64,000 bases of DNA from contig NZ_QCZI01000003.1 in assembly GCF_003097635.1 (NCBI RefSeq), forward strand, positions 124,001 to 188,000, given 5' to 3'. The translations under genes were made by a program, and so were the position numbers. The notes beneath the pieces are model-generated. The model searched no databases. It was not told the origin of the DNA and saw only the letters and a list, made by a program, of their open reading frames with translations. Of this stretch, positions 52,023 to 60,515 are shown piece by piece. The DNA comes from Flavobacterium psychrotolerans (GTDB taxonomy: Bacteria > Bacteroidota > Bacteroidia > Flavobacteriales > Flavobacteriaceae). Numbering within the stretch: position 1 is the stretch's first letter; each line of letters starts with the position of its first letter.

Positions 52023-52240
52023 GTATTTACTAATTAAAGTGCAAAACTCAACAATAAAAACAAGTATCACAATACCCATATTTAGTGTTTTTTACCTCAC
52101 CAAAATTAGTGAAAAGAAAAATCTTACAAAAAAAATGTGACCGCATTTACATAGAAAACGGAATTTTTTATTCAAGTAAAACTCACTTATAAAGTTTATT
52201 TATAATTTTAAAACTCATTTAGAGATTGTTCCGTTTGTAT

Positions 52241-52248
52241 TATATTTG
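52241..52248 (+). promoter_or_regulatory. -7 box of ubiE
   Basis: TATATTTG, a full match 12 bp before the ATG at 52261. It overlaps a possible upstream TTG start (52246) and so rules it out. Confidence 0.65.
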
Positions 52249-52260
52249 CAGAAAACAGAA

Positions 52261-52992
52261 ATGTCAAAAAACATCACTCCTTATAAAGAATCTTCGTTAA
52301 GCAAAAAAGAACAAGTTGCCCAAATGTTTGATACCATTTCAGGGAATTATGACGGACTAAATCGTGTGATTTCTTTTGGAATCGACGTTAAATGGCGAAA
52401 AAAAGTACTCCAACTGGTCTCAGACACTAACCCAAAAACGATACTAGATATTGCCACCGGAACGGGAGATTTAGCCATATTAATGGCAAATACAAATGCC
52501 GAAAAAATCATCGGATTAGACATCTCAGTTGGAATGCTTGAAGTGGGTAAGAAAAAGATTGCCGAAAAAGGTCTTTCTGATAAAATAGAAATGCAATTTG
52601 GGGATTCAGAAAACATGCCCTTTGAAGACAATACTTTTGACGCAATTACCGTAGCTTTTGGAGTTAGAAACTTTGAAAATCTTGAAAAAGGATTGGGCGA
52701 AATTAAACGGGTATTAAAACCTAACGGAATTTTTGTCATATTAGAAACTTCAAATCCCACAAAATCACCTTATAAACAAGGCTATGTTTTTTACACTAAA
52801 AATATCCTTCCATTAATTGGAAAATTGTTTTCAAATGACAATGCCGCTTATGGTTATTTATCTGAATCGGCATCAGTTTTCCCATATGGAGAAGCGTTAA
52901 ACAATATTTTGAGAAAAATTGGGTTTATAAATGTTGTAGATAGACCCCAGACTTTTGGTGTGGCGACCATTTATTCCGCTTCAAAAAAATGA
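52261..52992 (+). CDS. ubiE: demethylmenaquinone methyltransferase
   Basis: A 243-residue UbiE/MenG that adds the C-methyl group in the last step of menaquinone synthesis, using SAM. Motif I is ILDIATGTGDLAIL; AITVAFGVRNFENLEKGLGE and VILETSNPTKSP are family signatures. Flavobacteria respire with menaquinone, so MenG is the likely function. The start is ATG 52261 (MSKNITPYKESS); the frame opens further upstream but only inside the promoter. It is followed by porT after 24 bp, probably one transcript. Confidence 0.94.
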   Translation: MSKNITPYKESSLSKKEQVAQMFDTISGNYDGLNRVISFGIDVKWRKKVLQLVSDTNPKTILDIATGTGDLAILMANTNAEKIIGLDISVGMLEVGKKKIAEKGLSDKIEMQFGDSENMPFEDNTFDAITVAFGVRNFENLEKGLGEIKRVLKPNGIFVILETSNPTKSPYKQGYVFYTKNILPLIGKLFSNDNAAYGYLSESASVFPYGEALNNILRKIGFINVVDRPQTFGVATIYSASKK

Positions 52993-53016
52993 TACTGAAA
53001 ATTATTCAGCATAAAC

Positions 53017-53721
53017 ATGAAAAAAACACTTGCTTTCGTTCTATTTCTCTCAATTTATAACGGACACGCCCAGTTTCCAGGAGGTACCTTTAGTAAAGAC
53101 CCCATTTTAAACAATGAAAATTTTGATAAGCAAAGAGTCTATTGGGGTTATTTTTTAGGATTTAATTCTTATGATTTCAAATTTGAGTATAAAAATGTTG
53201 CCCCAGACATACAAGTAAAAACCACAACTGGATTTAACGTAGGTCTTGTTGGAGATTTGAAGCTGCACGACTACGTAAATTTAAGATTTGAACCCGGTTT
53301 ATATTACACGAAAAGAAACCTTGAGTATGCCAACCAAACACGAAAAATTGATGCTACACGGGAAGTTGGTGCAACCAATATTCATTTCCCCTTGTTGCTT
53401 AAATTTTCTTCGATGCGAACAGGAAATGTAAGACCTTACCTTTTGGGAGGTCTGTCAACAACGTTAAATTTATCAAGCAATTCAAAATCAATAGATGATA
53501 ATTTACAGCAACGATTTAGAGTAAAACCTTGGACTAAAAATTATGAAATTGGTTTTGGAGTCGATTTATATTTAGAATACTTCAAATTCTCTCCTTCTAT
53601 ACGAGGTGTTTTTGGAATAGGTGATGAATTGATTCGCGACAATGACCCAAATAGTCCGTGGACAGGAAATGTTGAATCAATGAAAACCCGTGCGGTCTTA
53701 GTCAATTTTACTTTTCATTAA
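53017..53721 (+). CDS. porT: T9SS outer-membrane protein PorT
   Basis: A 234-residue outer-membrane protein: signal peptide (about 1-19) then a beta barrel of eight predicted strands (VYWGYFLGFNSYDFKFEYKN; NLRFEPGLYYTKRNL; GNVRPYLLGGLSTTLNLSSN; EIGFGVDLYLEYFKFSP) ending in TRAVLVNFTFH. PorT is needed for secretion through the type IX system and for gliding. The ubiE-porT order is conserved in Flavobacteriia, which supports the name over the paralogue at 49177. Confidence 0.85.
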   Translation: MKKTLAFVLFLSIYNGHAQFPGGTFSKDPILNNENFDKQRVYWGYFLGFNSYDFKFEYKNVAPDIQVKTTTGFNVGLVGDLKLHDYVNLRFEPGLYYTKRNLEYANQTRKIDATREVGATNIHFPLLLKFSSMRTGNVRPYLLGGLSTTLNLSSNSKSIDDNLQQRFRVKPWTKNYEIGFGVDLYLEYFKFSPSIRGVFGIGDELIRDNDPNSPWTGNVESMKTRAVLVNFTFH

Positions 53722-53753
53722 AAAGATATACCTAGCCCTTTTGTCCCAAACAA

Positions 53754-54488
53754 TTATAAGGAATTAAGTCTTCTAAACTCACTCAAGACAATTGCGGTTG
53801 CTGTAGCGACATTTAAACTCTCGGTCCGCTTCAAAATTCCGAATCTTGGTATTGTTAATCGTTTTGCGACCAACCGTTCGATACTTTGTGAAATTCCGTT
53901 GGCTTCATTGCCCATCACAATAATTCCTTGTTTAGGAAGTTCTTCTTTATAGATATTTTTTCCATCCATAAAAGTGCCAAAAATGGGCAATTCAGTAGTT
54001 TCTAAAAACGAATTCAAATCGACGTAATTTACATTTACTCTAGAAATGGAACCCATAGTTGCTTGAACTACTTTTGGACTGTATAGATCGGCCGTGGATG
54101 CAGAACAAACCAATTCTTCCACTCCAAACCAATCACACAATCGAAGTATTGTTCCCAGATTTCCCGGATCTCGAATATCATCTAAAGCTATTATCAATCC
54201 TTTTTGCTCTATATTTTTTTGTTTTGGAATTTTAAAAATGGCCAAACAACTATTGGCAGAAGTCAACGCACTAATTTTTTTTAAATCGCTTTCGGAAATA
54301 ATTGTTTTTTTAGAAACTAAAACCTCATTAAAATCCTGTTGTGTCGTATATAAATGCACCAGTTCAAAATCGGATTGCAACAATTCTTGAATTACTTTTA
54401 CCCCCTCGGCAAAAAATAATTGTTCGACAACTCGATATTTTTTTTGTTGTAAACTCGTTATTAATTTTATTTGGTTTTTACTAACCAT
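53754..54488 (-). CDS. TrmH/SpoU-family RNA 2'-O-methyltransferase
   Basis: A 244-residue SPOUT methyltransferase. The three C-terminal motifs are ALDDIRDPGNLGTILRLCDW (motif 1), GIIVMGNEANGIS (motif 2) and LTIPRFGILKRTESLNVATA (motif 3, with the SLNVA loop). An N-terminal substrate-binding domain precedes them. It methylates a ribose in rRNA or tRNA; which one is not clear. The start is ATG 54488 (MVSKNQIKLITS); the frame is open further upstream. Its start is 38 bp from the divergent tamL. Confidence 0.9.
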   Translation of the reverse strand: MVSKNQIKLITSLQQKKYRVVEQLFFAEGVKVIQELLQSDFELVHLYTTQQDFNEVLVSKKTIISESDLKKISALTSANSCLAIFKIPKQKNIEQKGLIIALDDIRDPGNLGTILRLCDWFGVEELVCSASTADLYSPKVVQATMGSISRVNVNYVDLNSFLETTELPIFGTFMDGKNIYKEELPKQGIIVMGNEANGISQSIERLVAKRLTIPRFGILKRTESLNVATATAIVLSEFRRLNSL

Positions 54489-54498
54489 GGAAATAATG

Positions 54499-54506
54499 TA
54501 CTTTTG
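54499..54506 (+). promoter_or_regulatory. -7 box of the TamL-like gene
   Basis: TACTTTTG, matching TAnnTTTG, 20 bp before the TTG start codon. Confidence 0.55.
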
Positions 54507-54526
54507 AATTAAATATTTCACAACCT

Positions 54527-57088
54527 TTGAGAAACGCCTTTACAAAAATATCATTATTTATTCTAATAGGAATACTTATATCCGCTTGCGTCTCGGAAAA
54601 AAGAGTCCCACAGGGCAAAAAACTTCTGGTAAAGAATGAAATTTCTGTAAATTCTAAGAAAGAAAAACGAGAAGCTGTGCACAATCAATTGTATCAAAAA
54701 CCCAATACTGATCTTTTAGGTTACCACCTTCGACTAAATCTATATAATCTCGCAAATATAAAACACGATTCCACTTACAAAGCCAAGTTCATTGCCAATC
54801 CAGAAAAATACAAAAGGCTCTCCAAATGGCTTTCTGCCAAACAAGTAAACCGTTTAGGAGAATCTTTTTGGTATGCCGGAATACATGATTTCTTATCAAA
54901 ATCAGGAGAACCTCCTGTAATTATTGACAAGAAAAGCGCTGATAAATCTTCCATCAGATTAAAATCCTATTATTTTAATGACGGCTATTTTAACACAAAA
55001 GCAAGTTATGAGGTTGATTCTATAAGTGCAAAAAAAGCAAAAATTAAATACACTATTACCACCGGAAATGCTTTTTTTATTGATTCGCTAAAAACAACCA
55101 TCCTTTCCCCTATTTTAGACTCTTTATACGAATCCAAAAAAATAAATTCCACAATTAAAATCGGAAATCGATACCAAACAGAAGATTTTAAAACTGAAAT
55201 AAACCGTATTACCACTAATTTTAGAAACAATGGGGCCTACCTTTTTCAACAAAATTATATCAATTTTGATATAGACACCATCAATAAAAAAAACAAAGTC
55301 AACATTAATTTAAAAATCAATAATTATTCCTACAGAGAAGGTGATTCTACAAAGACACAGTCTTTTAAAATCTATAAAATTAGTGATGTTAACATTTACA
55401 CTGATTATTCCCCCAACAAAACCATATCAAAAGATAAAGACAGTACGAGTGTCACATTCAACAACTTTAATTTTTTTAGTAACGGTAAACTAAAATACAG
55501 GCCAAAAGCTATTGCTAATGCTGTTTTTATAACAAAAGGAGGGCTCTTTGCCGATTATAAAACCACATTAACATCGAGATACCTGAGCAATCTTAAAGTT
55601 TTTAATTACCCAACGATTCAGTATAATTTTGACGCTAGAGACAGTACAGGCAACTCCCTGATAGCCAATATTTATTTAACCCCAAGAAAAAAATTCAGCT
55701 TTGGAACCTCATTGGATTTAACCCATTCAAATATTCAAGATTTCGGAATTGTAGGAACCACGACACTCTCAATCAGAAATATATTTAATGGTGCCGAAAC
55801 TTTCGAAGTTGCCGCTAGAGGAAATATAGGCTCATCAAAAGACCTAGCCAATCCGAACGATACTTTTTTTAATGTATCCGAATATGGAGTGGATATGAAA
55901 TTAAATTTTCCGGGGATCTTTATGTTTTTTAATACCAATAAAATCATCCCAAAAAGCATGATTCCCTCAACCACATTAAGTATTGGATATGCAAAACAAC
56001 AGAATATCGGATTGGATAAAGAAAATTTCACTAGCGCTTTTACTTACAATTGGACACCTAAAAGAAATAGCTTTTCCCGTTTGGATATCCTCAATATTCA
56101 ATTTGTCAAAAACATTAATTTGAGTAATTATTTTAAAGTTTATGGATCTTCCTATAAAACATTAAACAAAATTGCCCAGTCCTATCCTACTGACCCTTCT
56201 TATTTTGACGACAAAAACAACTTAATTATAGAAAGTGGTACAAATGGGTTTTTAAGTAGTGCTTTAGATTCCAACCCAACAGTCCTATTAAATGAAATCG
56301 ACAAGAAAAATGTGAATAGCATTAATGAACGAAAAACGAGATTAACCGAAAATAATTTAATTTTTGCTTCTAATTTTACATTCTCAAAAACAACAAAAAC
56401 GGATATTAACGATGAGAATTTTTACATCTTTAAATCAAAAACAGAATCTGCCGGTAATTTATTGTCCCTTATTGCAAGTGCCTCAAAGCAACTCAAGAAT
56501 CAGGGCGGAAACAACACTTTCTTAGAAGTAGAATATTCACAATACATCAAAACAGAGTTAGAATACATTAAGCACTGGGATTTAAGCCGAAAAAAGGTAC
56601 TTGCCTTTAGAAGTTTCGCAGGAATTGCCATCCCTTATGGGAACTCTAATAGTGTTCCGTTTTCCCGAAGTTATTTTGCCGGAGGATCGAACGACAATAG
56701 AGCATGGCAACCTTATGCTTTAGGTCCGGGGAGAAGTGGAACCATTAATGACTTTAATGAAGCCAATTTAAAAATTGCAATAAGCACCGAATTTAGATTT
56801 AACTTTTTTGGGCAGTTTAACGGCGCTTTATTTGTTGATGCAGGTAACATCTGGAATGTAATGGATAATATCACCGATGAAAAAGCCGTATTTAGTGGTA
56901 TAAAATCATTGAAAGATACCGCAATAGGCTCTGGATTCGGATTCCGATATGATTTTAGCTTTTTTGTTGTTCGACTCGATTTAGGATTTAAAACCTACAA
57001 TCCTTCCAATGAAATAAACAAAAAATGGTTCCGGGATTATAATTTTAGCAACTCTATACTAAATATTGGAATAAATTATCCTTTCTAA
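54527..57088 (+). CDS. tamL: TamL/BamA-family outer-membrane assembly lipoprotein
   Basis: An 853-residue Omp85-family protein with a lipobox (GILISAC, Cys21), as in Bacteroidota TamL. POTRA-like repeats occupy about 30-400, and the C-terminal bacterial surface antigen barrel (about 430-853) has SYFAGGSNDNRAWQPYALGP (the conserved RG/W-type motif of loop 6) and a final strand ending GINYPF. It is likely to insert or export outer-membrane proteins or lipids with TamB. The start is TTG at 54527, the only start giving the signal peptide. Confidence 0.85.
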   Translation: MRNAFTKISLFILIGILISACVSEKRVPQGKKLLVKNEISVNSKKEKREAVHNQLYQKPNTDLLGYHLRLNLYNLANIKHDSTYKAKFIANPEKYKRLSKWLSAKQVNRLGESFWYAGIHDFLSKSGEPPVIIDKKSADKSSIRLKSYYFNDGYFNTKASYEVDSISAKKAKIKYTITTGNAFFIDSLKTTILSPILDSLYESKKINSTIKIGNRYQTEDFKTEINRITTNFRNNGAYLFQQNYINFDIDTINKKNKVNINLKINNYSYREGDSTKTQSFKIYKISDVNIYTDYSPNKTISKDKDSTSVTFNNFNFFSNGKLKYRPKAIANAVFITKGGLFADYKTTLTSRYLSNLKVFNYPTIQYNFDARDSTGNSLIANIYLTPRKKFSFGTSLDLTHSNIQDFGIVGTTTLSIRNIFNGAETFEVAARGNIGSSKDLANPNDTFFNVSEYGVDMKLNFPGIFMFFNTNKIIPKSMIPSTTLSIGYAKQQNIGLDKENFTSAFTYNWTPKRNSFSRLDILNIQFVKNINLSNYFKVYGSSYKTLNKIAQSYPTDPSYFDDKNNLIIESGTNGFLSSALDSNPTVLLNEIDKKNVNSINERKTRLTENNLIFASNFTFSKTTKTDINDENFYIFKSKTESAGNLLSLIASASKQLKNQGGNNTFLEVEYSQYIKTELEYIKHWDLSRKKVLAFRSFAGIAIPYGNSNSVPFSRSYFAGGSNDNRAWQPYALGPGRSGTINDFNEANLKIAISTEFRFNFFGQFNGALFVDAGNIWNVMDNITDEKAVFSGIKSLKDTAIGSGFGFRYDFSFFVVRLDLGFKTYNPSNEINKKWFRDYNFSNSILNIGINYPF

Positions 57089-57101
57089 ATTTATAAATTA
57101 T

Positions 57102-57109
57102 TATTTTTG
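57102..57109 (+). promoter_or_regulatory. -7 box of fbaA
   Basis: TATTTTTG, a full match, 35 bp before the ATG at 57145. Confidence 0.65.
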
Positions 57110-57144
57110 TGAACTTTAATTTTTTAAACCTAAAAACAAACACA

Positions 57145-58212
57145 ATGGCTCATAACATTAAACCTGGAGTTGCAACTGGTGACCAAGTTCAAGAAATTTT
57201 CAACTATGCAAAAGAAAAAGGATTTGCCTTACCTGCGGTAAACGTAATAGGTTCAAGTACTATTAACGGTGTTCTTGAAACAGCTGCTAAATTAAATGCC
57301 CCTGTTATCATTCAGTTTTCAAATGGCGGAGCTGTTTTTAATGCTGGAAAAGGATTGTCAAATACCAACGAAAAAGCGGCCATTGCTGGTGGAATTGCTG
57401 GTGCAAAACATGTTCATACTCTTGCAGAAGCTTACGGAGCAACTGTTATTTTACATACGGATCACTGTGCGAAAAAATTATTGCCTTGGATTGACGGATT
57501 GTTAGATGCAAGCGAAAAACACTTTGCAGAAACTGGAAAACCATTATTTAGCTCTCACATGATTGATTTGTCTGAAGAGCCAATCGAAGAAAACATCGAA
57601 ATTTGTAAAGGATATTTAGCTCGAATGAGCAAAATGGGAATGACATTAGAAATCGAACTTGGAATTACAGGTGGAGAAGAAGATGGCGTTGACAATTCTG
57701 ACGTTGACAGTTCAAAATTATATACACAACCCGCAGAAGTTTCCTATGCTTACGAAGAACTTTCAAAAGTAAGTCCTCGTTTTACAATTGCCGCATCTTT
57801 TGGAAACGTACACGGGGTTTACAAACCCGGAAATGTAAAATTGACTCCAAAAATATTGAAAAATTCCCAAGATTATGTTCAAAATAAATTCAACACAGGA
57901 AACAATCCAGTTGATTTTGTTTTTCACGGTGGTTCTGGCTCTACACTTGAAGAAATTAGAGAAGGAATTAGCTACGGTGTTATTAAAATGAACATTGATA
58001 CTGATTTGCAATTTGCCTATACCGAAGGAATTCGTGATTATATGGTTAACAATGTTGAGTATTTAAAAACTCAAATTGGAAATCCTGACGGAGCTGATTC
58101 ACCAAACAAAAAACATTATGACCCAAGAAAATGGATCCGTGAAGGGGAATTAACTTTCATCAAAAGGTTAGAAGAGGCTTTCGCCGACTTGAACAATGTA
58201 AACACCCTATAA
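57145..58212 (+). CDS. fbaA: class II fructose-bisphosphate aldolase
   Basis: A 355-residue zinc-dependent aldolase that splits fructose 1,6-bisphosphate in glycolysis and joins triose phosphates in gluconeogenesis. VILHTDHCAKKLLPWIDGLL has the catalytic Asp and zinc His; GMTLEIELGITGGEEDGVDN and VFHGGSGSTLEEIREGISYG are class IIA signatures. Length is typical. The start is ATG 57145 (MAHNIKPGVATG); an upstream in-frame extension begins beyond the -7 box. Downstream is a word-rich gap before accD. Confidence 0.95.
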   Translation: MAHNIKPGVATGDQVQEIFNYAKEKGFALPAVNVIGSSTINGVLETAAKLNAPVIIQFSNGGAVFNAGKGLSNTNEKAAIAGGIAGAKHVHTLAEAYGATVILHTDHCAKKLLPWIDGLLDASEKHFAETGKPLFSSHMIDLSEEPIEENIEICKGYLARMSKMGMTLEIELGITGGEEDGVDNSDVDSSKLYTQPAEVSYAYEELSKVSPRFTIAASFGNVHGVYKPGNVKLTPKILKNSQDYVQNKFNTGNNPVDFVFHGGSGSTLEEIREGISYGVIKMNIDTDLQFAYTEGIRDYMVNNVEYLKTQIGNPDGADSPNKKHYDPRKWIREGELTFIKRLEEAFADLNNVNTL

Positions 58213-58294
58213 ATTATTAAGTTAAAAGTTATGGATTATGAGTTTTGTTTTAATTCATAATTTTATAATAGAATTTATAATTTTGAGCTTAACT

Positions 58295-58315
58295 CATAAT
58301 TCATAATTCATAATT
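58295..58315. repeat. 7-nt word array between fbaA and accD
   Basis: Three exact tandem copies of CATAATT, flanked by decayed versions over most of the 115-bp gap. Confidence 0.75.
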
Positions 58316-58327
58316 CACAAATTAATT

Positions 58328-59182
58328 ATGGCTTGGTTTAAAAGAACAGAAAAAGGAATCACTACCGCAACCGAGGATAAAAAAGATGTCCCTAAAGGGT
58401 TGTGGTATAAATCCCCTACGGGGAAAATAATCGATGCCGAAGAATTGGCGCGTAATCTTTGGGTTAGCCCAGAAGACGATTTTCATGTAAGAATAGGTAG
58501 TGCCGAATATTTTGAAATTTTATTTGACAATAACGAATTTCAAGAATTAGACAAGAACTTGGTTTCCAAAGATCCATTGCATTTTGTGGATACAAAAAAG
58601 TATTCTGATCGATTGAAAGACGCCATGGAAAAAACCAAACTTAAGGATGCCGTCCGAACTGGAGTTGGAAAGTCTAAAGGTAAAGATTTAGTAATTTGCT
58701 GTATGGATTTTGCCTTTATTGGAGGTTCCGTAGGTGCAGTAGTGGGAGAAAAAATTTCTCGTGGAATTGATTATTCCATAAAAAACAATGTTCCTTTTTT
58801 AATGATTTCAAAATCAGGTGGAGCAAGAATGATGGAAGCTGCCTATTCCTTGATGCAATTGGCAAAAACTTCAGCTAAACTAGCTCAATTAGCCGATGCG
58901 AAAATTCCGTATATCTCATTGTGTACAGATCCAACAACTGGAGGAACAACGGCTTCTTATGCGATGCTTGGTGACGTAAATATTTCTGAACCCGGAGCCT
59001 TAATTGGCTTTGCAGGCCCTCGAGTTGTAAAAGACACCACTGGGAAAGATTTGCCAGATGGTTTCCAAACTGCTGAATTTGTATTAGAACACGGTTTCTT
59101 AGATTTTATAACTCCACGAAAAGAGTTGAAAGACAAAATCAATTTGTACATTGATTTGATTCAGAACAACACTATTAGATAA
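58328..59182 (+). CDS. accD: acetyl-CoA carboxylase carboxyltransferase beta subunit, zinc ligands missing
   Basis: A 284-residue AccD, half of the carboxyltransferase that makes malonyl-CoA for fatty-acid synthesis. The crotonase-like core is intact ([51 protein letters not shown]). The N-terminal zinc-ribbon region aligns with the E. coli one, yet the four Cys are absent: the first pair falls at YKSPTG (28-32 region, Ser29) and the second at VSPEDD (46-51). accA is not in this window. It is last in the ubiE-accD conserved run and followed by a strong terminator. Confidence 0.94.
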   Translation: MAWFKRTEKGITTATEDKKDVPKGLWYKSPTGKIIDAEELARNLWVSPEDDFHVRIGSAEYFEILFDNNEFQELDKNLVSKDPLHFVDTKKYSDRLKDAMEKTKLKDAVRTGVGKSKGKDLVICCMDFAFIGGSVGAVVGEKISRGIDYSIKNNVPFLMISKSGGARMMEAAYSLMQLAKTSAKLAQLADAKIPYISLCTDPTTGGTTASYAMLGDVNISEPGALIGFAGPRVVKDTTGKDLPDGFQTAEFVLEHGFLDFITPRKELKDKINLYIDLIQNNTIR

Positions 59183-59200
59183 ATTAAAATCCTAAAAATT

Positions 59201-59241
59201 AAATACCCCAAAAAGTCATACACTATTTGGGGTATTTTTTT
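59201..59241 (+). terminator. terminator of accD
   Basis: AAATACCCCAAA (59201-59212) and TTTGGGGTATTT (59226-59237), a perfect 12-bp stem followed by more T. Confidence 0.9.
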
Positions 59242-59430
59242 GAAAAGAAAAGTCTAAGTACAATTATGAATTTAAACTTTGCAGTATAGAAGATGTTTAA
59301 AGACATAAGCCGAATCTAAAAGGAATGAGCCCGATACAATACCGAGCTCATTATTATCAATTTAATTGTAAATTTACCCTACCTTTTGGTTGCAGTCCAA
59401 GAAGAACATTTGGAATTTTATTTACTAAAA

Positions 59431-60444
59431 CTAACCTCTAATCTTCTGTTCCCATTTCCAAGCGCTTGCTATTGCTTGTTCGAGTGTAGATTGCGCTTTC
59501 CATCCTAAACCATTATTTGCTTTATCGGTATTTGCATAGGCAGAAGTAACATCCCCATCCCTACGATCAACGATTTTATAGGGTAATTTTTGTCCGCTTA
59601 CTTTTTCGAAAGCTTTAATTACTTCCAGCACAGAACTTCCTGTTCCGGTACCCAGATTAAAGGTTTCTACTTTTGCTACATTCTTTTTGTTAATCAAGCG
59701 TTGCAAAGCAATAACGTGCGCTCTCGCCAAATCAACTACATGAATATAATCACGCACTGCGGTTCCGTCTGGAGTTGGATAATCATCTCCGTAAACAGAC
59801 AATTCTTTTCTTAGCCCGATTCCGGTTTGTGTAATAAACGGAACTAAATTCTGTGGAACGCCAATAGGCAATTCTCCTATTTCAGCCGATGGATGCGCCC
59901 CAATCGGGTTGAAGTAACGTAACAAAATTGCATTAATATTGGTTACTTTAGTAACGTCGGTAATAATTTCTTCACCTATTTGCTTGGTGTTTCCGTATGG
60001 TGACATCGCTACTTGAATAGAAGCATCCTCAGTAATGGGCATTCTTTCGGCTTGACCGTAAACCGTGCACGAAGAGCTAAAAATAAAATTAGCTTCTGGT
60101 TTTTGTTGCAGTTCCTGCAAAATATAAACTAGTGTATTGATGTTGTTTTCATAATACAACAACGGGTTTTCTACACTTTCTCCCACCGCTTTAGATGCCG
60201 CAAAATGGATTACTCCGGCAACGTCATGGTGTTTATTGAAGAAACTTTGTACCGATGCTTTTTCCCTTAAATCCATTTTTTCAAAAATGGGAGCTTTACC
60301 AGAAATGGCTACAATTCCTTTTAAAACTTCTTCTGATGAATTAGAAAGATTATCAATAATAACGACATCATAGCCTTCATTTTGCAATTCGACTACGGTG
60401 TGTGAACCGATGAAACCTAAACCTCCTGTTACTAATATTTTCAT
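59431..60444 (-). CDS. galE: UDP-glucose 4-epimerase
   Basis: A 337-residue extended SDR enzyme that interconverts UDP-glucose and UDP-galactose (or the N-acetyl forms) for surface polysaccharides. The Rossmann motif is VTGGLGFIGSH; the catalytic Ser/Thr lies in SSSCTVYG and Tyr-x-x-x-Lys in SPYGNTKQIGE. It follows a DegT-type aminotransferase after 71 bp, same strand, so a sugar-nucleotide operon is likely. The length is standard. Confidence 0.93.
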   Translation of the reverse strand: MKILVTGGLGFIGSHTVVELQNEGYDVVIIDNLSNSSEEVLKGIVAISGKAPIFEKMDLREKASVQSFFNKHHDVAGVIHFAASKAVGESVENPLLYYENNINTLVYILQELQQKPEANFIFSSSCTVYGQAERMPITEDASIQVAMSPYGNTKQIGEEIITDVTKVTNINAILLRYFNPIGAHPSAEIGELPIGVPQNLVPFITQTGIGLRKELSVYGDDYPTPDGTAVRDYIHVVDLARAHVIALQRLINKKNVAKVETFNLGTGTGSSVLEVIKAFEKVSGQKLPYKIVDRRDGDVTSAYANTDKANNGLGWKAQSTLEQAIASAWKWEQKIRG

Positions 60445-60515
60445 TGAATATTGATTTTTAATTTGTTAAGTCGGTTAAACGAATTATCTCGATTAGCCAA
60501 TAATAAACCTTTTAT

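Noticed and set aside
51937..52140. 67-codon plus-strand frame in the triplicated region
   Set aside because: It is antisense to the start of pseudogene copy 3 and is not conserved in the other two units.
50548..52260. tRNA, ncRNA or mobile element in the gene-poor stretch
   Set aside because: No tRNA cloverleaf, transposase or terminal inverted repeats were seen; the region is explained by three diverged copies of one unit.
58205..58327. CRISPR or other spaced repeat array between fbaA and accD
   Set aside because: The repeat is a contiguous 7-nt word with no spacers, and no cas gene is present.
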